Origin: Lentilitoribacter sp. Alg239-R112
GTDB lineage: Bacteria > Pseudomonadota > Alphaproteobacteria > Rhizobiales > Rhizobiaceae
Length of the DNA stretch: 64,000 nucleotides
Assembly (NCBI RefSeq): GCF_900537175.1
Contig: NZ_LS999833.1
Location: 682,001-746,000 of the forward strand
Reading direction: 5' to 3'
Positions 7,742 to 17,427 of the stretch are shown one piece after another. The notes beneath the pieces were generated by a model. The model saw only the letters and a list, made by a program, of their open reading frames with translations. It searched no databases and had not been told where the DNA came from. Every line of letters begins with the position of its first letter. Position 1 is the stretch's first letter. Both the position numbers and the translations under genes were made by a program.

Positions 7742-9691
7742 TTACCAGCCACCACCGCCACCGCCGCCGCCGCCACCGCCACTTGAACCACTGGACGAAC
7801 CAGAAGAGGATGATCGCTGGACGGGCATTGCACTAGAAATTGATTTGGACATATGGTTGGAGAAGCCCTTAAAGCGCTTATCGTTATCACGCCTATTATG
7901 GTACCAACGATCACGATCCCACCTAGGTCGGTAGCTTGAAACACCTGCTGTTTTTGCCTCAGCACTCTCTAGCCATTTGTCAAATGTCTCAGACCAAGGT
8001 TTTTCTATATCCAGTGCCACAGCATAGGGAAGTTGTTTTTCAAAATATTTCGGAGACATTCTCGGTGTTCCGGCAAGGTTCATTCGCTGCTCGTGATAAT
8101 TTTCCAGGTGCAACTTCAACCCTTCAATTTGAGCCATTAGCTCAGCACCCATATTTGTTGGACGTCCCATGAGATCAAAGAAGAAAATATTTAATGCAAC
8201 CAGCAACACAGCTACAATGGCAAATGGAATATGGCTCCATGTGTTTGTATCTTCTATCACAAGATAGATGCCCGCTATTATTAACCCTGCTCCCACCACG
8301 CCTATAACGCTCATGATCGAGACGAGTAGATAACGAAGCCCATCATTTTCAAAGCTCAAAAACCATTTACCCAGTAGATATATTGGAATGAGAAGCACGC
8401 CTGCAATAATTGCGAAAATGGTGGATGTAATGAGCGTGAATAAGCCCATGATGTTAAAAACCATCGTTGCGCCCAAACCAACGATGGTGAGGATAATGCC
8501 AAGAGCAATCGCGCCGCTATTATGTTTATAGAACATATTACGATGTTCGCTAGATATCGCGTTATTAAAGGAGCTCCGAAGTGCCGTTAATGATTTACCA
8601 TTGGATTTAGTGATGCGGAAAGTGCCGTATTTGTTCACCGCCTCCATAATTGCCGCCTCACCAACAGGTAGTTTTTGCAACTCCCGATTTTCGCTTACTA
8701 CCAGCTGGGGATCACCATCTATATCTTCAATTTTAATGTAATCTTTCACTGCCAGGTTCAAAATTGCTGCGGAAATGGATGTGAATGTTCCATCAACTCT
8801 ACTTCGATTATAGATATAACGCACCAATGCTGGCGAAATGCCGAGCGAGGTCGTTTGCCGTTCACGTATGTGAGATGGAGTTGGGTCCCGCCCAATGATG
8901 AGCCATGAAATACCGTAATAGAGCCCGACAATAATTAGCGTGATGGTCGCGACAACAACATGCCCGAAGTCGCGCATGAACCACCAAAACTCTTGACTTT
9001 CTGTCGGCTTGTTCACCGTTCCCACTGGCATCTGCGCTACGATGGTTAGCCCTTCTCCCTGGGACAACGCTTTTGTTGTTTCAAAAAACGCAGATCTGCC
9101 ATCGTCTGAAATTTTGGCATTTGCGAACTGTAGTTGCTGCCCAACGCGCCCCGTAAAAAAAGCTACACCGCTGATCTTCCCGTTGTCAGGTGCGTGCACT
9201 TCAGCGCTTGCTTTATTAATTTGAAACTGCCAGAAATTACCTGTCACGTTCCAATAAAGCTCATCACCCTCATTGAAGAACTGCATCTGCCTATCAGTTT
9301 GATATTTAATTTCATAAGTGTGCGGACCACGATCAATATAGTAGTCTTCTTCGCCTATATATATACGGATATCACTGTTAACGTAAGATGTATGGTACGG
9401 TTCTTTGTTTCCGTTTCGTTTAATAGAAATAATGTCGAAATCGACACGCTTCTCAGTACCATTAGAGGATATAAAATAAAGCGGAAAGTCGCGAAAGATA
9501 CCGCGATTTATGTTTCGCCCTTCAGCGATTACACTGATAGTTTCCGTCACCGTCAGATCACCATTCTTAGCAATCTCAATTCTCGCATGATAATCGGTGA
9601 TCTGCTCATTGGCATAAGCAGCTGGTAACAACACCAAAATCAGCACTAAGCATGTGCTCGCAAATGTATAAATATAATTGTAAACCCGCAT
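7742..9691 (-). CDS. DUF2207 domain membrane protein (YciQ-like)
   Basis: About 649 residues. A signal peptide (MRVYNYIYTFAS...AYA) leads into an extracytoplasmic beta domain with ITDYHARIEIAKNGDLTVTE and NINRGIFRDFP, characteristic of DUF2207. Membrane helices follow near residues 250-270, 400-450 and 460-500, then a cytoplasmic segment. The C-terminal low-complexity tail is rich in Ser and Gly, with eleven Gly before a final Trp, as in other YciQ relatives. A longer frame begins at 9718, but the ATG at 9691 is preceded by AGGGGCGG and gives the better signal peptide. Function of the family is unknown. Confidence 0.88.
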   Translation of the reverse strand: MRVYNYIYTFASTCLVLILVLLPAAYANEQITDYHARIEIAKNGDLTVTETISVIAEGRNINRGIFRDFPLYFISSNGTEKRVDFDIISIKRNGNKEPYHTSYVNSDIRIYIGEEDYYIDRGPHTYEIKYQTDRQMQFFNEGDELYWNVTGNFWQFQINKASAEVHAPDNGKISGVAFFTGRVGQQLQFANAKISDDGRSAFFETTKALSQGEGLTIVAQMPVGTVNKPTESQEFWWFMRDFGHVVVATITLIIVGLYYGISWLIIGRDPTPSHIRERQTTSLGISPALVRYIYNRSRVDGTFTSISAAILNLAVKDYIKIEDIDGDPQLVVSENRELQKLPVGEAAIMEAVNKYGTFRITKSNGKSLTALRSSFNNAISSEHRNMFYKHNSGAIALGIILTIVGLGATMVFNIMGLFTLITSTIFAIIAGVLLIPIYLLGKWFLSFENDGLRYLLVSIMSVIGVVGAGLIIAGIYLVIEDTNTWSHIPFAIVAVLLVALNIFFFDLMGRPTNMGAELMAQIEGLKLHLENYHEQRMNLAGTPRMSPKYFEKQLPYAVALDIEKPWSETFDKWLESAEAKTAGVSSYRPRWDRDRWYHNRRDNDKRFKGFSNHMSKSISSAMPVQRSSSSGSSSGSSGGGGGGGGGGGW

Positions 9692-9787
9692 GAACGCCGC
9701 CCCTACGATGACCAACACCTGATTTCATGCATTGATCCAAATCTGACTTCAGATCTTGTTAGCACAAAAAAGAGACAAGAAAGTGTT

Positions 9788-10372
9788 CTAATTTGGTGGA
9801 ATTCGCGCCGTCGTTCGTTCATCCACAATTTCGCGAATTTGCTTCAAAAGAGGATGGGCATCTGTGCGCAGAATTCCATAGTTCAGATTAAATGGAAAAT
9901 CGATATTGCCTGTTGTGCCGTCAGCCAGATGTTGCAGCATGGTCTCGATCTTATCAAAACCTTTTGCCATAACCGCTTCAGGTGTTTCTGCGGCATCGTA
10001 CTCATCCCAAAAGACTAGCATTTCTGTTTTCAAATCATCGGGAAGCGGTGTACATAGATTGATAAAATCTAATCGTTCCAGCTTAGCTTTATCCTCATTC
10101 GGGTTTTGCTCTGTTGCTGGAATATCACCAGATATCGCTTCACCCAGATCATGAATGATGATCAATTTGAAAAGTCGTAACATATCAATATCAACAAGCT
10201 GATCTTCAAAACACATCATAAGTAGACAAATGGACCATGTATGTTCAGCGACACTTTCAGGTCTTCGTTGCGAAGTATGAGCGCTGCGTAACGTGTTTTT
10301 TAACTGCTCAGCATTCTTCATAAATTCTAATATTGATGTAATGCGGCTAGTATTAAGTGGATGTTTGATCAT
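9788..10372 (-). CDS. HD-domain phosphohydrolase (YfbR-like)
   Basis: A 194-residue metal-dependent phosphohydrolase of the HD_3 type. It shows the ordered motifs RRPESVAEHTW (first His), IIIHDLGEAISGDIP (the HD pair) and MAKGFDKIETMLQHL (late Asp), matching 5'-deoxynucleotidase YfbR and related enzymes. It probably hydrolyses nucleoside monophosphates, but other small phosphates are possible. The gene stands alone between a lipoprotein gene and the DUF2207 operon, all on the minus strand. Confidence 0.85.
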   Translation of the reverse strand: MIKHPLNTSRITSILEFMKNAEQLKNTLRSAHTSQRRPESVAEHTWSICLLMMCFEDQLVDIDMLRLFKLIIIHDLGEAISGDIPATEQNPNEDKAKLERLDFINLCTPLPDDLKTEMLVFWDEYDAAETPEAVMAKGFDKIETMLQHLADGTTGNIDFPFNLNYGILRTDAHPLLKQIREIVDERTTARIPPN

Positions 10373-10429
10373 GCATTATGGTTGAGCGATTCTGTGTATC
10401 TCGTCCAGAACAAAGTGATGATAAATGCA

Positions 10430-10870
10430 CTATCTAAGCGGAACCCAGCGGCCATTTAACGAGCGACAAGCCGCGCCAGAGCTTTGCACAGGCTTGCCAT
10501 TAATTGCCGCAATATGGGTGTATTGTCGGCAATTTTGTGAACCTACCTGATACGGCGCGGCGGCCGTGACTGTGCCGGATGATTTACCATTTGGATTTTG
10601 CCAAGTAACTGTTTGACCAGTTGTTGATTTCTCTAATGCGCGATATTCTGCCAACAATGCGCGTGTTTTATCCTTGCGAGAGAGTTTTTTAAATTCTGCC
10701 GCTGGCAAAATACCCCCATCAAAGGCATTAATAATCTCCTTGCCTGACGCAACGCCAGTCTGATCTGTTCCTAAGTCCTGCGCAGCTTTCTTGTTGTTAC
10801 TAGCGCAACTGCTTAGCAATCCGAGCACCAACATTACGGCACTGACTTTCAATAATAGCTTTGAATTCAT
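10430..10870 (-). CDS. Outer-membrane-type lipoprotein (17 kDa surface antigen-like)
   Basis: A 146-residue protein with a lipoprotein signal peptide: hydrophobic stretch then the lipobox LSSC (Cys22). The mature part contains ALEKSTTGQTVTWQNPNGKSSGTV, then NCRQYTHIAAINGKPVQSSGAACRSLNGRWVPL. That resembles the C-terminal domain of alphaproteobacterial RT0821/17 kDa surface antigen lipoproteins. The glycine-zipper region found in longer members is absent. Two Cys (in NCRQY and AACRS) may form a disulfide. Confidence 0.8.
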   Translation of the reverse strand: MNSKLLLKVSAVMLVLGLLSSCASNNKKAAQDLGTDQTGVASGKEIINAFDGGILPAAEFKKLSRKDKTRALLAEYRALEKSTTGQTVTWQNPNGKSSGTVTAAAPYQVGSQNCRQYTHIAAINGKPVQSSGAACRSLNGRWVPLR

Positions 10871-10962
10871 AATAACTCGCCCTCTAATGGCGCACCTTAT
10901 GACATATTATTTACGGCAGGAATATGTTTTTCGAGAAAATACATCGGATAACGAAAAACCGC

Positions 10963-12393
10963 TCAAGTTGCAGCCCGTGGTAGATATAATATTGCATCCA
11001 ATCCACCAACTTCAGCATCACTAAGTCTAAACTCACCTTGATATTCTTGCACAATCTCACCAACAATCGATAGACCTAGCCCGCTGCCCGGGCGCGTCTC
11101 GTCCAAACGTTGACCTCGTTTAAGAGCTTGCTTTTTGTCATCATCATCAAGACCGGTACCATCGTCAGCGACGGATACTAATAACTGCATAGGGTTTGGC
11201 AAATCTTTGACGGATATAGTGATTTTGCTATCAGCAAAACGCGTTGCATTTTCGATCAAATTACCGAGAATTTCTTCAAAATCCTGTGCCTCTAGACCGA
11301 TCAAAGTCTCAGATGACCTTACATCTAGTTCAAATTCTAGGTGTGAATTGAGTTTTTTCATTACCCGTAGAAGTCGCTCTATTACTGGCACCACATCAGT
11401 TCTTGCAAGTACGGAACCACGCTGCGCAGAAATTCGTGCACGATCAAGATAGGTTGTTACTTGAGATTGCATGGATCCAACCTGATTCTTTACGAGATCA
11501 GCCTGTTCTTTTGGAAGATTACGCGCTTCGTTTAACATCACCGCGATCGGTGTTTTTAGTGAGTGCGCCAGATTACCAACTTGCATGCGCGAACGTTCAA
11601 CGACACGTTTGTTGCTATCAATCAACGCATTGACCTCACTTGCTAAAGGCGCGATTTCACGCGGGAACTCACCATCAAGCTGATCAGCGTCACCGTTACG
11701 AATTTTCTCAAGTGAAGCCCGCACATGATCAAGTGGTTTGAGACCAAATAAGATCACAAGCATGTTAATAACCAAGGTGCCAACCCCCGTCACGAGCAAG
11801 GCAATAACCATTCTATTGATAAATGAGCTTACATCAGCTTCCAACACATCCAAATTGCCGCTAACACGAATACGAACGGCATTACCTTGCCCGTCTAACT
11901 CAACCTCAGTTTCAGCAACAAGTATACTATTTTCATTTGGATCTATGAGGCGATATGTTCTGATATACTGGGAATCAAATGCAATTTCAAACTGGGCGGG
12001 GAGCGGCAGCGCTTGACCGCCAATTGATGGGGATGTTAACCCGCTGCCAGTAACTTTACTACCCGCATCAATTGGATCTACAATCCAGATCCAACCGGAA
12101 TTTGGTTGTGAGAACTTTAAGTTTCCAAGCTGCGGATTGCCTTGCAGCAAACCATCATCACCTATTGAGACAGCCTCAATAACTGTATTGAGATGAGCCC
12201 GCAAAAGGTCTGCAAATGCACGCTCGCTGCTAGTGCGATAAAGGGTGGAAATAATCAACGCGACAGCGGCAAATGCAATGACGGTCCAAATACTGGCAAA
12301 AACAAGAACACGGACAGTCAGTGATTGTCGCGATAACAAACCTCTACTTTTAGGAGGCGTATCACTTTGGGAGGGAGTGTTGCTAACCGTCAT
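10963..12393 (-). CDS. feuQ: Sensor histidine kinase, FeuQ-like
   Basis: A 476-residue membrane kinase. It has one membrane helix near residues 28-50, a periplasmic sensor domain (to about residue 190), a second helix and a HAMP-like linker. The phospho-acceptor region NLAHSLKTPIAVMLNEA (His277) follows, then an ATPase domain with NLIENATRFA, DDGTGLDDDD and RPGSGLGLSIV. This is the PhoQ-like subclass to which rhizobial FeuQ belongs. It is 12 bp downstream of its partner regulator. The name is by family and context; FeuQ controls osmoadaptation (cyclic glucan export) in Sinorhizobium. Confidence 0.82.
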   Translation of the reverse strand: MTVSNTPSQSDTPPKSRGLLSRQSLTVRVLVFASIWTVIAFAAVALIISTLYRTSSERAFADLLRAHLNTVIEAVSIGDDGLLQGNPQLGNLKFSQPNSGWIWIVDPIDAGSKVTGSGLTSPSIGGQALPLPAQFEIAFDSQYIRTYRLIDPNENSILVAETEVELDGQGNAVRIRVSGNLDVLEADVSSFINRMVIALLVTGVGTLVINMLVILFGLKPLDHVRASLEKIRNGDADQLDGEFPREIAPLASEVNALIDSNKRVVERSRMQVGNLAHSLKTPIAVMLNEARNLPKEQADLVKNQVGSMQSQVTTYLDRARISAQRGSVLARTDVVPVIERLLRVMKKLNSHLEFELDVRSSETLIGLEAQDFEEILGNLIENATRFADSKITISVKDLPNPMQLLVSVADDGTGLDDDDKKQALKRGQRLDETRPGSGLGLSIVGEIVQEYQGEFRLSDAEVGGLDAILYLPRAAT

Positions 12394-12405
12394 TCAGAAA
12401 CGGCT

Positions 12406-13089
12406 TCAGTCTGAGGCATCAGGCGGCTGTATGCGGTAGCCAAGCCCGCGAACCGTCTCAATCAAGTCGCCATCGAAATTCTTGGCAATTTTTTTGCGTA
12501 GGCGCCCAACAAAAACTTCTATTGTATTAGAGTCACGATCAAAGTCCTGGTCATACATGTGCTCGATAAGTTCTGAGCGTGACACTGTCTCGCCCATGTG
12601 ATGTACAAGATAGGAAACAAGGCGGAATTCGTGAGATGTAAGTTTAAGGACATCACCTTTGCAGGTGACTTTTGAAGCTTTGGTATCAACCAACAGCGGG
12701 CCGCAGGTAATTTCTGATGTGGAATGACCGGAAGCTCGACGAATGAGTGCACGAAGTCGCGCTAATACTTCTTCAACATGAAAAGGTTTAGTAACATAGT
12801 CATCTGCGCCAGCATCAATGCCAGCAACTTTATCACTCCACCGATCTCGTGCTGTTAGAATGAGAACAGGCATATCACGGCCATCGGCGCGCCATTTTTC
12901 CAAAACGGTTATTCCGTCCATTTCCGGCAAACCAATATCAAGCACCACGGCATCATATGGTTCAGTGTCACCAAGAAAATGACCTTCTTCACCATCCATA
13001 GCTTTATCAACGACATAACCACGCTCGTTCAGTAATTCACAAAGCTGGCGGTTTAAGTCCGGATCATCCTCGATAACAAGTATACGCAT
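12406..13089 (-). CDS. feuP: OmpR-family response regulator, FeuP-like
   Basis: A 227-residue regulator. The receiver domain has phospho-acceptor Asp51 in VVLDIGLPEMDG and Lys in DDYVTKPFHVEEV. The winged-helix output domain ends VFVGRLRKKI and ETVRGLGYRI. The N-terminal half, with DGEEGHFLGDTEPYDAVVLD and TARDRWSDKVAGIDAGADDY, is very like rhizobial FeuP. It lies between a small exported protein and the cognate kinase, the same order as the feuN-feuP-feuQ locus. It probably activates envelope or osmoadaptation genes, but targets cannot be read here. Confidence 0.85.
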   Translation of the reverse strand: MRILVIEDDPDLNRQLCELLNERGYVVDKAMDGEEGHFLGDTEPYDAVVLDIGLPEMDGITVLEKWRADGRDMPVLILTARDRWSDKVAGIDAGADDYVTKPFHVEEVLARLRALIRRASGHSTSEITCGPLLVDTKASKVTCKGDVLKLTSHEFRLVSYLVHHMGETVSRSELIEHMYDQDFDRDSNTIEVFVGRLRKKIAKNFDGDLIETVRGLGYRIQPPDASD

Positions 13090-13140
13090 GGCTTACTCCC
13101 CACCATTTGACCAATTTTAACGGTTATACAATTATTATAA

Positions 13141-13425
13141 TTATTGGGGAACTGTAACAGACATTTTCTTCGGACGCTGGCCGGATGAGCTTTTTACAAG
13201 AACTGTAACCTTACATACGGCTTGACCATTTTGCGTAGCTGGTGTCGCAGAAAGCAACTGACCACCAGTTTGCGCAACAACTTGACTGGCTGAACTTGAG
13301 CAATCAGTGGCCGCAGCCACAACAAGATTTTGCGTCTTTACGCTAACAGTAGGCAGTGCCTGGGCTAGAGATGAGACGAGCAACAAACCCGCTAAAGTTA
13401 GGCCTGCAGTCAATTTGATGTTCAT
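13141..13425 (-). CDS. Small periplasmic protein, FeuN candidate
   Basis: A 94-residue exported protein with a signal peptide (MNIKLTAGLTLAGLLLVSSL...AQA). The mature domain of about 70 residues has two Cys (in TDCSSS and AVCKV) and a Lys-rich end. A longer frame reaches 13593 but overlaps the end of the GTA gene; the ATG at 13425 follows GGAG. Direct position upstream of the FeuP-like regulator, size and export match FeuN, the small periplasmic inhibitor of FeuQ in Sinorhizobium. The identity is inferred from context, not from a recognised motif. Confidence 0.7.
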   Translation of the reverse strand: MNIKLTAGLTLAGLLLVSSLAQALPTVSVKTQNLVVAAATDCSSSASQVVAQTGGQLLSATPATQNGQAVCKVTVLVKSSSGQRPKKMSVTVPQ

Positions 13426-13543
13426 TTTTTTGAACTCCACAAAACAAATCATTTGTCCCGTTCTACTAAACTGAACCTGAACGGTAAATGAACAACGCAA
13501 TTTTACTGCTAATTCTTTGTTTTTTAACAGTTTTAAAATAGCA

Positions 13544-16500
13544 TCAGAGGGAGAGAATTGCTTTCCGCGCAACTCCTGAAGCAATATACCCACCTAATTG
13601 ACGAATTTCCACCTCAATTTGGGTCTGATTTACACCAAAATCAGTTATTTCGTCCGCCGCTTCATAAAGATAAGATGTACCTGAAACATCTACGCTATGT
13701 ATGATTGAACCGGATGAACAAATATCAATCCGAAAGGTCAACTCGTCTTCATCAAGCGGCACGTCGGTGCCAAGCCAACTATCGGCATTATATCTACTTC
13801 GTCTGATCCAATCGAACATGACGCCAGAATCTATTCGCTTCGCCCTTATATGCGCTGGTGATAAGGGAGTATTCGCGCGCTCACCACCGGCAAAGGGTAT
13901 AAGCGGAATGCTTTCGCTTGCGCGGGATGCCGCAAATATCTGCCAATTTAGTACATTTGCCATCTCACCAGTATTTAGGCCAAGTGAAGTAACAGCATCA
14001 TTTATCAATACAAATCTTGCACCTACTATAGCTCCGCTTTCGCTAGCGTCTTCTGTTCCAACTTGTCCGCGCAAAAGCTTGCTTAATTGCCATTGATGAC
14101 TTGCGATTTCCAATGCTTCTTCAAACTGGATGATCTCATAAACGCCACTGATTGATTGTATGGCAGCAATATTAGCACCTGCTAGTAGCTGCTCTGTCGT
14201 TACAGATTGCAATTCCCCAAATGGCAGATCAACAATGATCTTGTTTTTATAATCCCAACGCCCTTCTGCACCATTTAATAAATCTGTGGCTAGCTTGCCT
14301 ATTGTGGCCGGAGAAATTAGGTTTACACGTGGAGTAAAACCAGATGTACTAACCGAGCTTGATAAAGTAATAGGCACCCACGGCTTGGCATAACCTGCTG
14401 CACGTGCCCAATTACTTGCATCATCTCCACTGATAATCGGTAAATCGAGAAACTCAATATCAGGGGAAAAGGCTGCACTAACATCGGACGATTTTGTAGG
14501 AGAGGACGTTGCTTCTTCACTTGATGCAATACCTGATACGACACGTTTCGCACTAACTGTACGTTTCTTTTCATCCTCAATCTGGGTAATATCATATTGA
14601 CCTTTTGGCGCCAGAAAGTCGGCAGGGGCTTCAAATACCAAGCGATCGCCAATTTCCAACTGAGCTTCGGATATTGGCAAAGTAAATTCTACGCTTTCCT
14701 GCGAAGCCCAGTGATCCTGCAACCATTGATCCGCCAAAACTCCAGCGCTTTGCGCTTCAATTGCACCAGATAGTGCGAGACGTTCATGCCGTTGACTACC
14801 CCGCGACAAACGTCGGGAGTAAGCAGTTGATGGCGTATATTCTTGTTCTGGTGCTACGCTATTTATATGTACCTCATTAGCCAACTCGCTTTCTTGCGCA
14901 CGCTTATGCGACATCAACGGATTTTGCGCATTATCGACCAATGCCTTTATAATCGCGGGCTTCTGCGATTTACGTGTGCGTGTTGTAAACACCAAGCCAT
15001 CTTGACTTTCGCTGACATCTATTTGGTATAGATTTAAAAGTGGTTCCAGTATGTTGCGTGCAGATGTAGGCTCATTTTGGATAAATCCGGTAATTACGCC
15101 TTCAACACGAGACACATCATATTTAAAAAAACCGTGATCTGATAAAATTGCTGCAATTAGCTCACCGATGGGTGCAGTGCCTAAGCGACCATTCACCCAA
15201 TGACCTGTTCGCCAATTTATCCCATCAGACCAGATACCCAAATTTTCTGGGAATGCAGGCGACGGGCGAGCGTCCCAAGTCCAGATGTACGAATTGTCTA
15301 AGTCTATCATTCTCGGCGAGTTGGCCGAACCACTCCAATGTTCAAGATGCGCCTTTAAGTAGGCCCGTTGCGCTAAATCATCTCGGTTTTTTGAACTAAA
15401 ATATGGGAATGCATTTTCAGATGATTTCGGATCAGGAAAAACATTGGGTTGGTTCGACCCCTTGTCCACTGCCGGACACCCAAATTCAGTAAACCAGATT
15501 GGTTTTACTTGGGGGTTCCAAGCTGTTTTTGAACCAACTTCTATGCCACCTATTCGATTGTAGTGATCGTTCTGCCACCAGGAGCGCAAATCTTTGTAAC
15601 GGTAAACCCAAGGCTTACCTGATCCATCCGTAATTGTTGTACGAACACGTTTTTTGCGGTCAGCATTATTGGCATAGTACCAATCAAACCCCTCACCACC
15701 CTCAATCTGACCTTGAAGCGCAGTCACGTCATTTTGGATTCGGAACCCATCTGGATTAGCAGCACTTAAATCTTCATCACGCCAATCAGACAGTGGCATG
15801 TAATTATCAATACCAACCGCATCAATCGCTGGATGTGCCCACAGGTCATCCAAATGGAAATAAACGTCGCCGCTACCATCTTGGGGATGGTAACCAAAAT
15901 ACTCACTCCAATCAGCCGCATAAGTTAGCTTGGTATTTGCACCCATCACATTCCGACAATCCTGCGCCAAGATTTTCAAATCATCAACAAATGGAAAACC
16001 ATTACCATCATCGCGAACTTTTGTGAGAGCCACCATTTCTGAGCCAATAACAAAACCATCCACTCCGCCTGCAGCCTTTGCTAGATGCGCATAATGCAAG
16101 ATCATGTGACGATATCGCTGATCACCACCTAACCAGTTTACGCCGCTTCCTGAAATGGAAAAATTTTCTGCGGAACTTGTTCCTGTAAATGACGCAATCT
16201 GACTGGCACCATCTGCTGTTTGATCAGCGCTACCGCTCTCACCGATAGCCGGATAACATGCTATTCTGCCGCGCCAAGGATACACTGGTTGCGATGAACC
16301 ATCATAAGGCGATGGTAATGAATTACCTTCCGGTACATCCATTAAAATAAACGGATATAATGTTACTTTCAATCCGCGTGATTTTAACTCGATGATGGCA
16401 TCCACAACAGATGCGTCATCAGGAGTTCCGCCATAAACCGGCGAGTTGTTTTGCCTAGATATTAAATGTGCTACCGAACGGTTGACACCGCCAACTTTCC

Positions 16501-17404
16501 AAACCCGCGATTCCTCAGCCCGAGAACGGACTTCTACGCCTGGACGAAGTGTGCAATGCCCCGCACGCAAATCAGAACCAAACCAAGCAACCACCAGACC
16601 GACCGACTTTAAATTTGGGCAAAGTTGCTGCAATTCATTCAAAGATGCTTGTAGATCATTAGGTGCATAGGTGATGTTGTGGTTGAGGAACCTTTTTTCG
16701 CCAGAGCCTATACGTTCAGATATCTGTCTTGTCGCCAAGCCGTGTTCTGTTGCTCCGGGGATAAGCGTGACCGCTCTCACGTCATTTTCCAACGCGCCAA
16801 CTACACGCGTAACTTCAAAATGAAGCACGGGGATACGGTTGCCATAATTTTCAATTGGCATCCTATCAAACACTACATAGGCAAGACCACGATATGATGG
16901 GGTTTTACCCGCTCCCTGCTTGGCTTCAATAAGAGGATCTGGCAGCTGATCATCGGAGCCATAATAAACGCGCATATCAATTTGGCTCAGATCAACTTCG
17001 CGACCATCTGCCCAAACGCGTTTAATGTTTTGAATTGGACCTTCGCATAGTCCTATTGCAAAGTTAGCATAATAGCTTTTAGTTTCAACGGTTTGCTTCG
17101 GGCGGCTCGTTGCTTTTCCACCTCGACGTTCAACGGTGACTTCTTCCTCAAACCGTGTGGCCCAAATCAAACTTCCAGCGACACGCATAGTCCCATAAAC
17201 TCGCGCAATAGATGTACCTTCATCCGCAGATGAAATACGCACACCTGACAAAGAAGGCGCAGTGGCGTTACTTGTTTTCCCAAACAGGGATTGATCAAGA
17301 GCAGCGCCCGCTAATCCTCCGACAGCACGACCTAATATGGCACCAAAAGGCCCAAAAACACTACCAAGCGCTGTACCAGCAGATTGCAATAAAACTGTTG
17401 CCAT
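13544..17404 (-). CDS. GTA host-specificity / tail-fibre hub protein with TIM-barrel domain (gp15)
   Basis: Largest GTA protein, 1286 residues, at the end of the operon. The N-terminus has a glycine/alanine-rich segment (ALGSVFGPFGAILGRAVGGLAGAAL) and a baseplate-hub-like region. The central part (about residues 400-760) is the GTA TIM-barrel domain, with MVALTKVRDDGNGFPFV, KLTYAADWSEYFGYHP, AVGIDNYMPLSDW and PIWFTEFGCPAVDKGSNQPN. A putative tail domain follows. In the Rhodobacter GTA the equivalent protein (g15) forms the tip of the tail and contacts the recipient. Length and gene order match. No frameshift is seen, so the gene looks functional. Confidence 0.93.
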   Translation of the reverse strand: MATVLLQSAGTALGSVFGPFGAILGRAVGGLAGAALDQSLFGKTSNATAPSLSGVRISSADEGTSIARVYGTMRVAGSLIWATRFEEEVTVERRGGKATSRPKQTVETKSYYANFAIGLCEGPIQNIKRVWADGREVDLSQIDMRVYYGSDDQLPDPLIEAKQGAGKTPSYRGLAYVVFDRMPIENYGNRIPVLHFEVTRVVGALENDVRAVTLIPGATEHGLATRQISERIGSGEKRFLNHNITYAPNDLQASLNELQQLCPNLKSVGLVVAWFGSDLRAGHCTLRPGVEVRSRAEESRVWKVGGVNRSVAHLISRQNNSPVYGGTPDDASVVDAIIELKSRGLKVTLYPFILMDVPEGNSLPSPYDGSSQPVYPWRGRIACYPAIGESGSADQTADGASQIASFTGTSSAENFSISGSGVNWLGGDQRYRHMILHYAHLAKAAGGVDGFVIGSEMVALTKVRDDGNGFPFVDDLKILAQDCRNVMGANTKLTYAADWSEYFGYHPQDGSGDVYFHLDDLWAHPAIDAVGIDNYMPLSDWRDEDLSAANPDGFRIQNDVTALQGQIEGGEGFDWYYANNADRKKRVRTTITDGSGKPWVYRYKDLRSWWQNDHYNRIGGIEVGSKTAWNPQVKPIWFTEFGCPAVDKGSNQPNVFPDPKSSENAFPYFSSKNRDDLAQRAYLKAHLEHWSGSANSPRMIDLDNSYIWTWDARPSPAFPENLGIWSDGINWRTGHWVNGRLGTAPIGELIAAILSDHGFFKYDVSRVEGVITGFIQNEPTSARNILEPLLNLYQIDVSESQDGLVFTTRTRKSQKPAIIKALVDNAQNPLMSHKRAQESELANEVHINSVAPEQEYTPSTAYSRRLSRGSQRHERLALSGAIEAQSAGVLADQWLQDHWASQESVEFTLPISEAQLEIGDRLVFEAPADFLAPKGQYDITQIEDEKKRTVSAKRVVSGIASSEEATSSPTKSSDVSAAFSPDIEFLDLPIISGDDASNWARAAGYAKPWVPITLSSSVSTSGFTPRVNLISPATIGKLATDLLNGAEGRWDYKNKIIVDLPFGELQSVTTEQLLAGANIAAIQSISGVYEIIQFEEALEIASHQWQLSKLLRGQVGTEDASESGAIVGARFVLINDAVTSLGLNTGEMANVLNWQIFAASRASESIPLIPFAGGERANTPLSPAHIRAKRIDSGVMFDWIRRSRYNADSWLGTDVPLDEDELTFRIDICSSGSIIHSVDVSGTSYLYEAADEITDFGVNQTQIEVEIRQLGGYIASGVARKAILSL

Positions 17405-17427
17405 AAAAGGCTCCTAGCCGAAAAGAA

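Noticed and set aside
7725..7934. Proline-rich plus-strand frame over the Gly-rich end of the DUF2207 protein
   Set aside because: The polyproline is only the complement of the triplet repeat coding polyglycine.
7738..7965. Upstream extension of the 126-residue membrane protein to 202 residues
   Set aside because: The added part runs inside the end of the DUF2207 gene, and the ATG at 7737 directly follows that stop; the extra residues (Ala/Val-rich from the polyglycine tract) look like a shadow frame.
9134..9628. 164-codon plus-strand frame opposite the DUF2207 gene
   Set aside because: Antisense shadow of a gene with clear domain motifs; no ribosome site and no recognisable protein features.
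13426..13593. Longer N-terminus of the FeuN-like protein
   Set aside because: It would overlap the end of GTA gp15 and destroy the signal peptide; the ATG at 13425 has GGAG before it.
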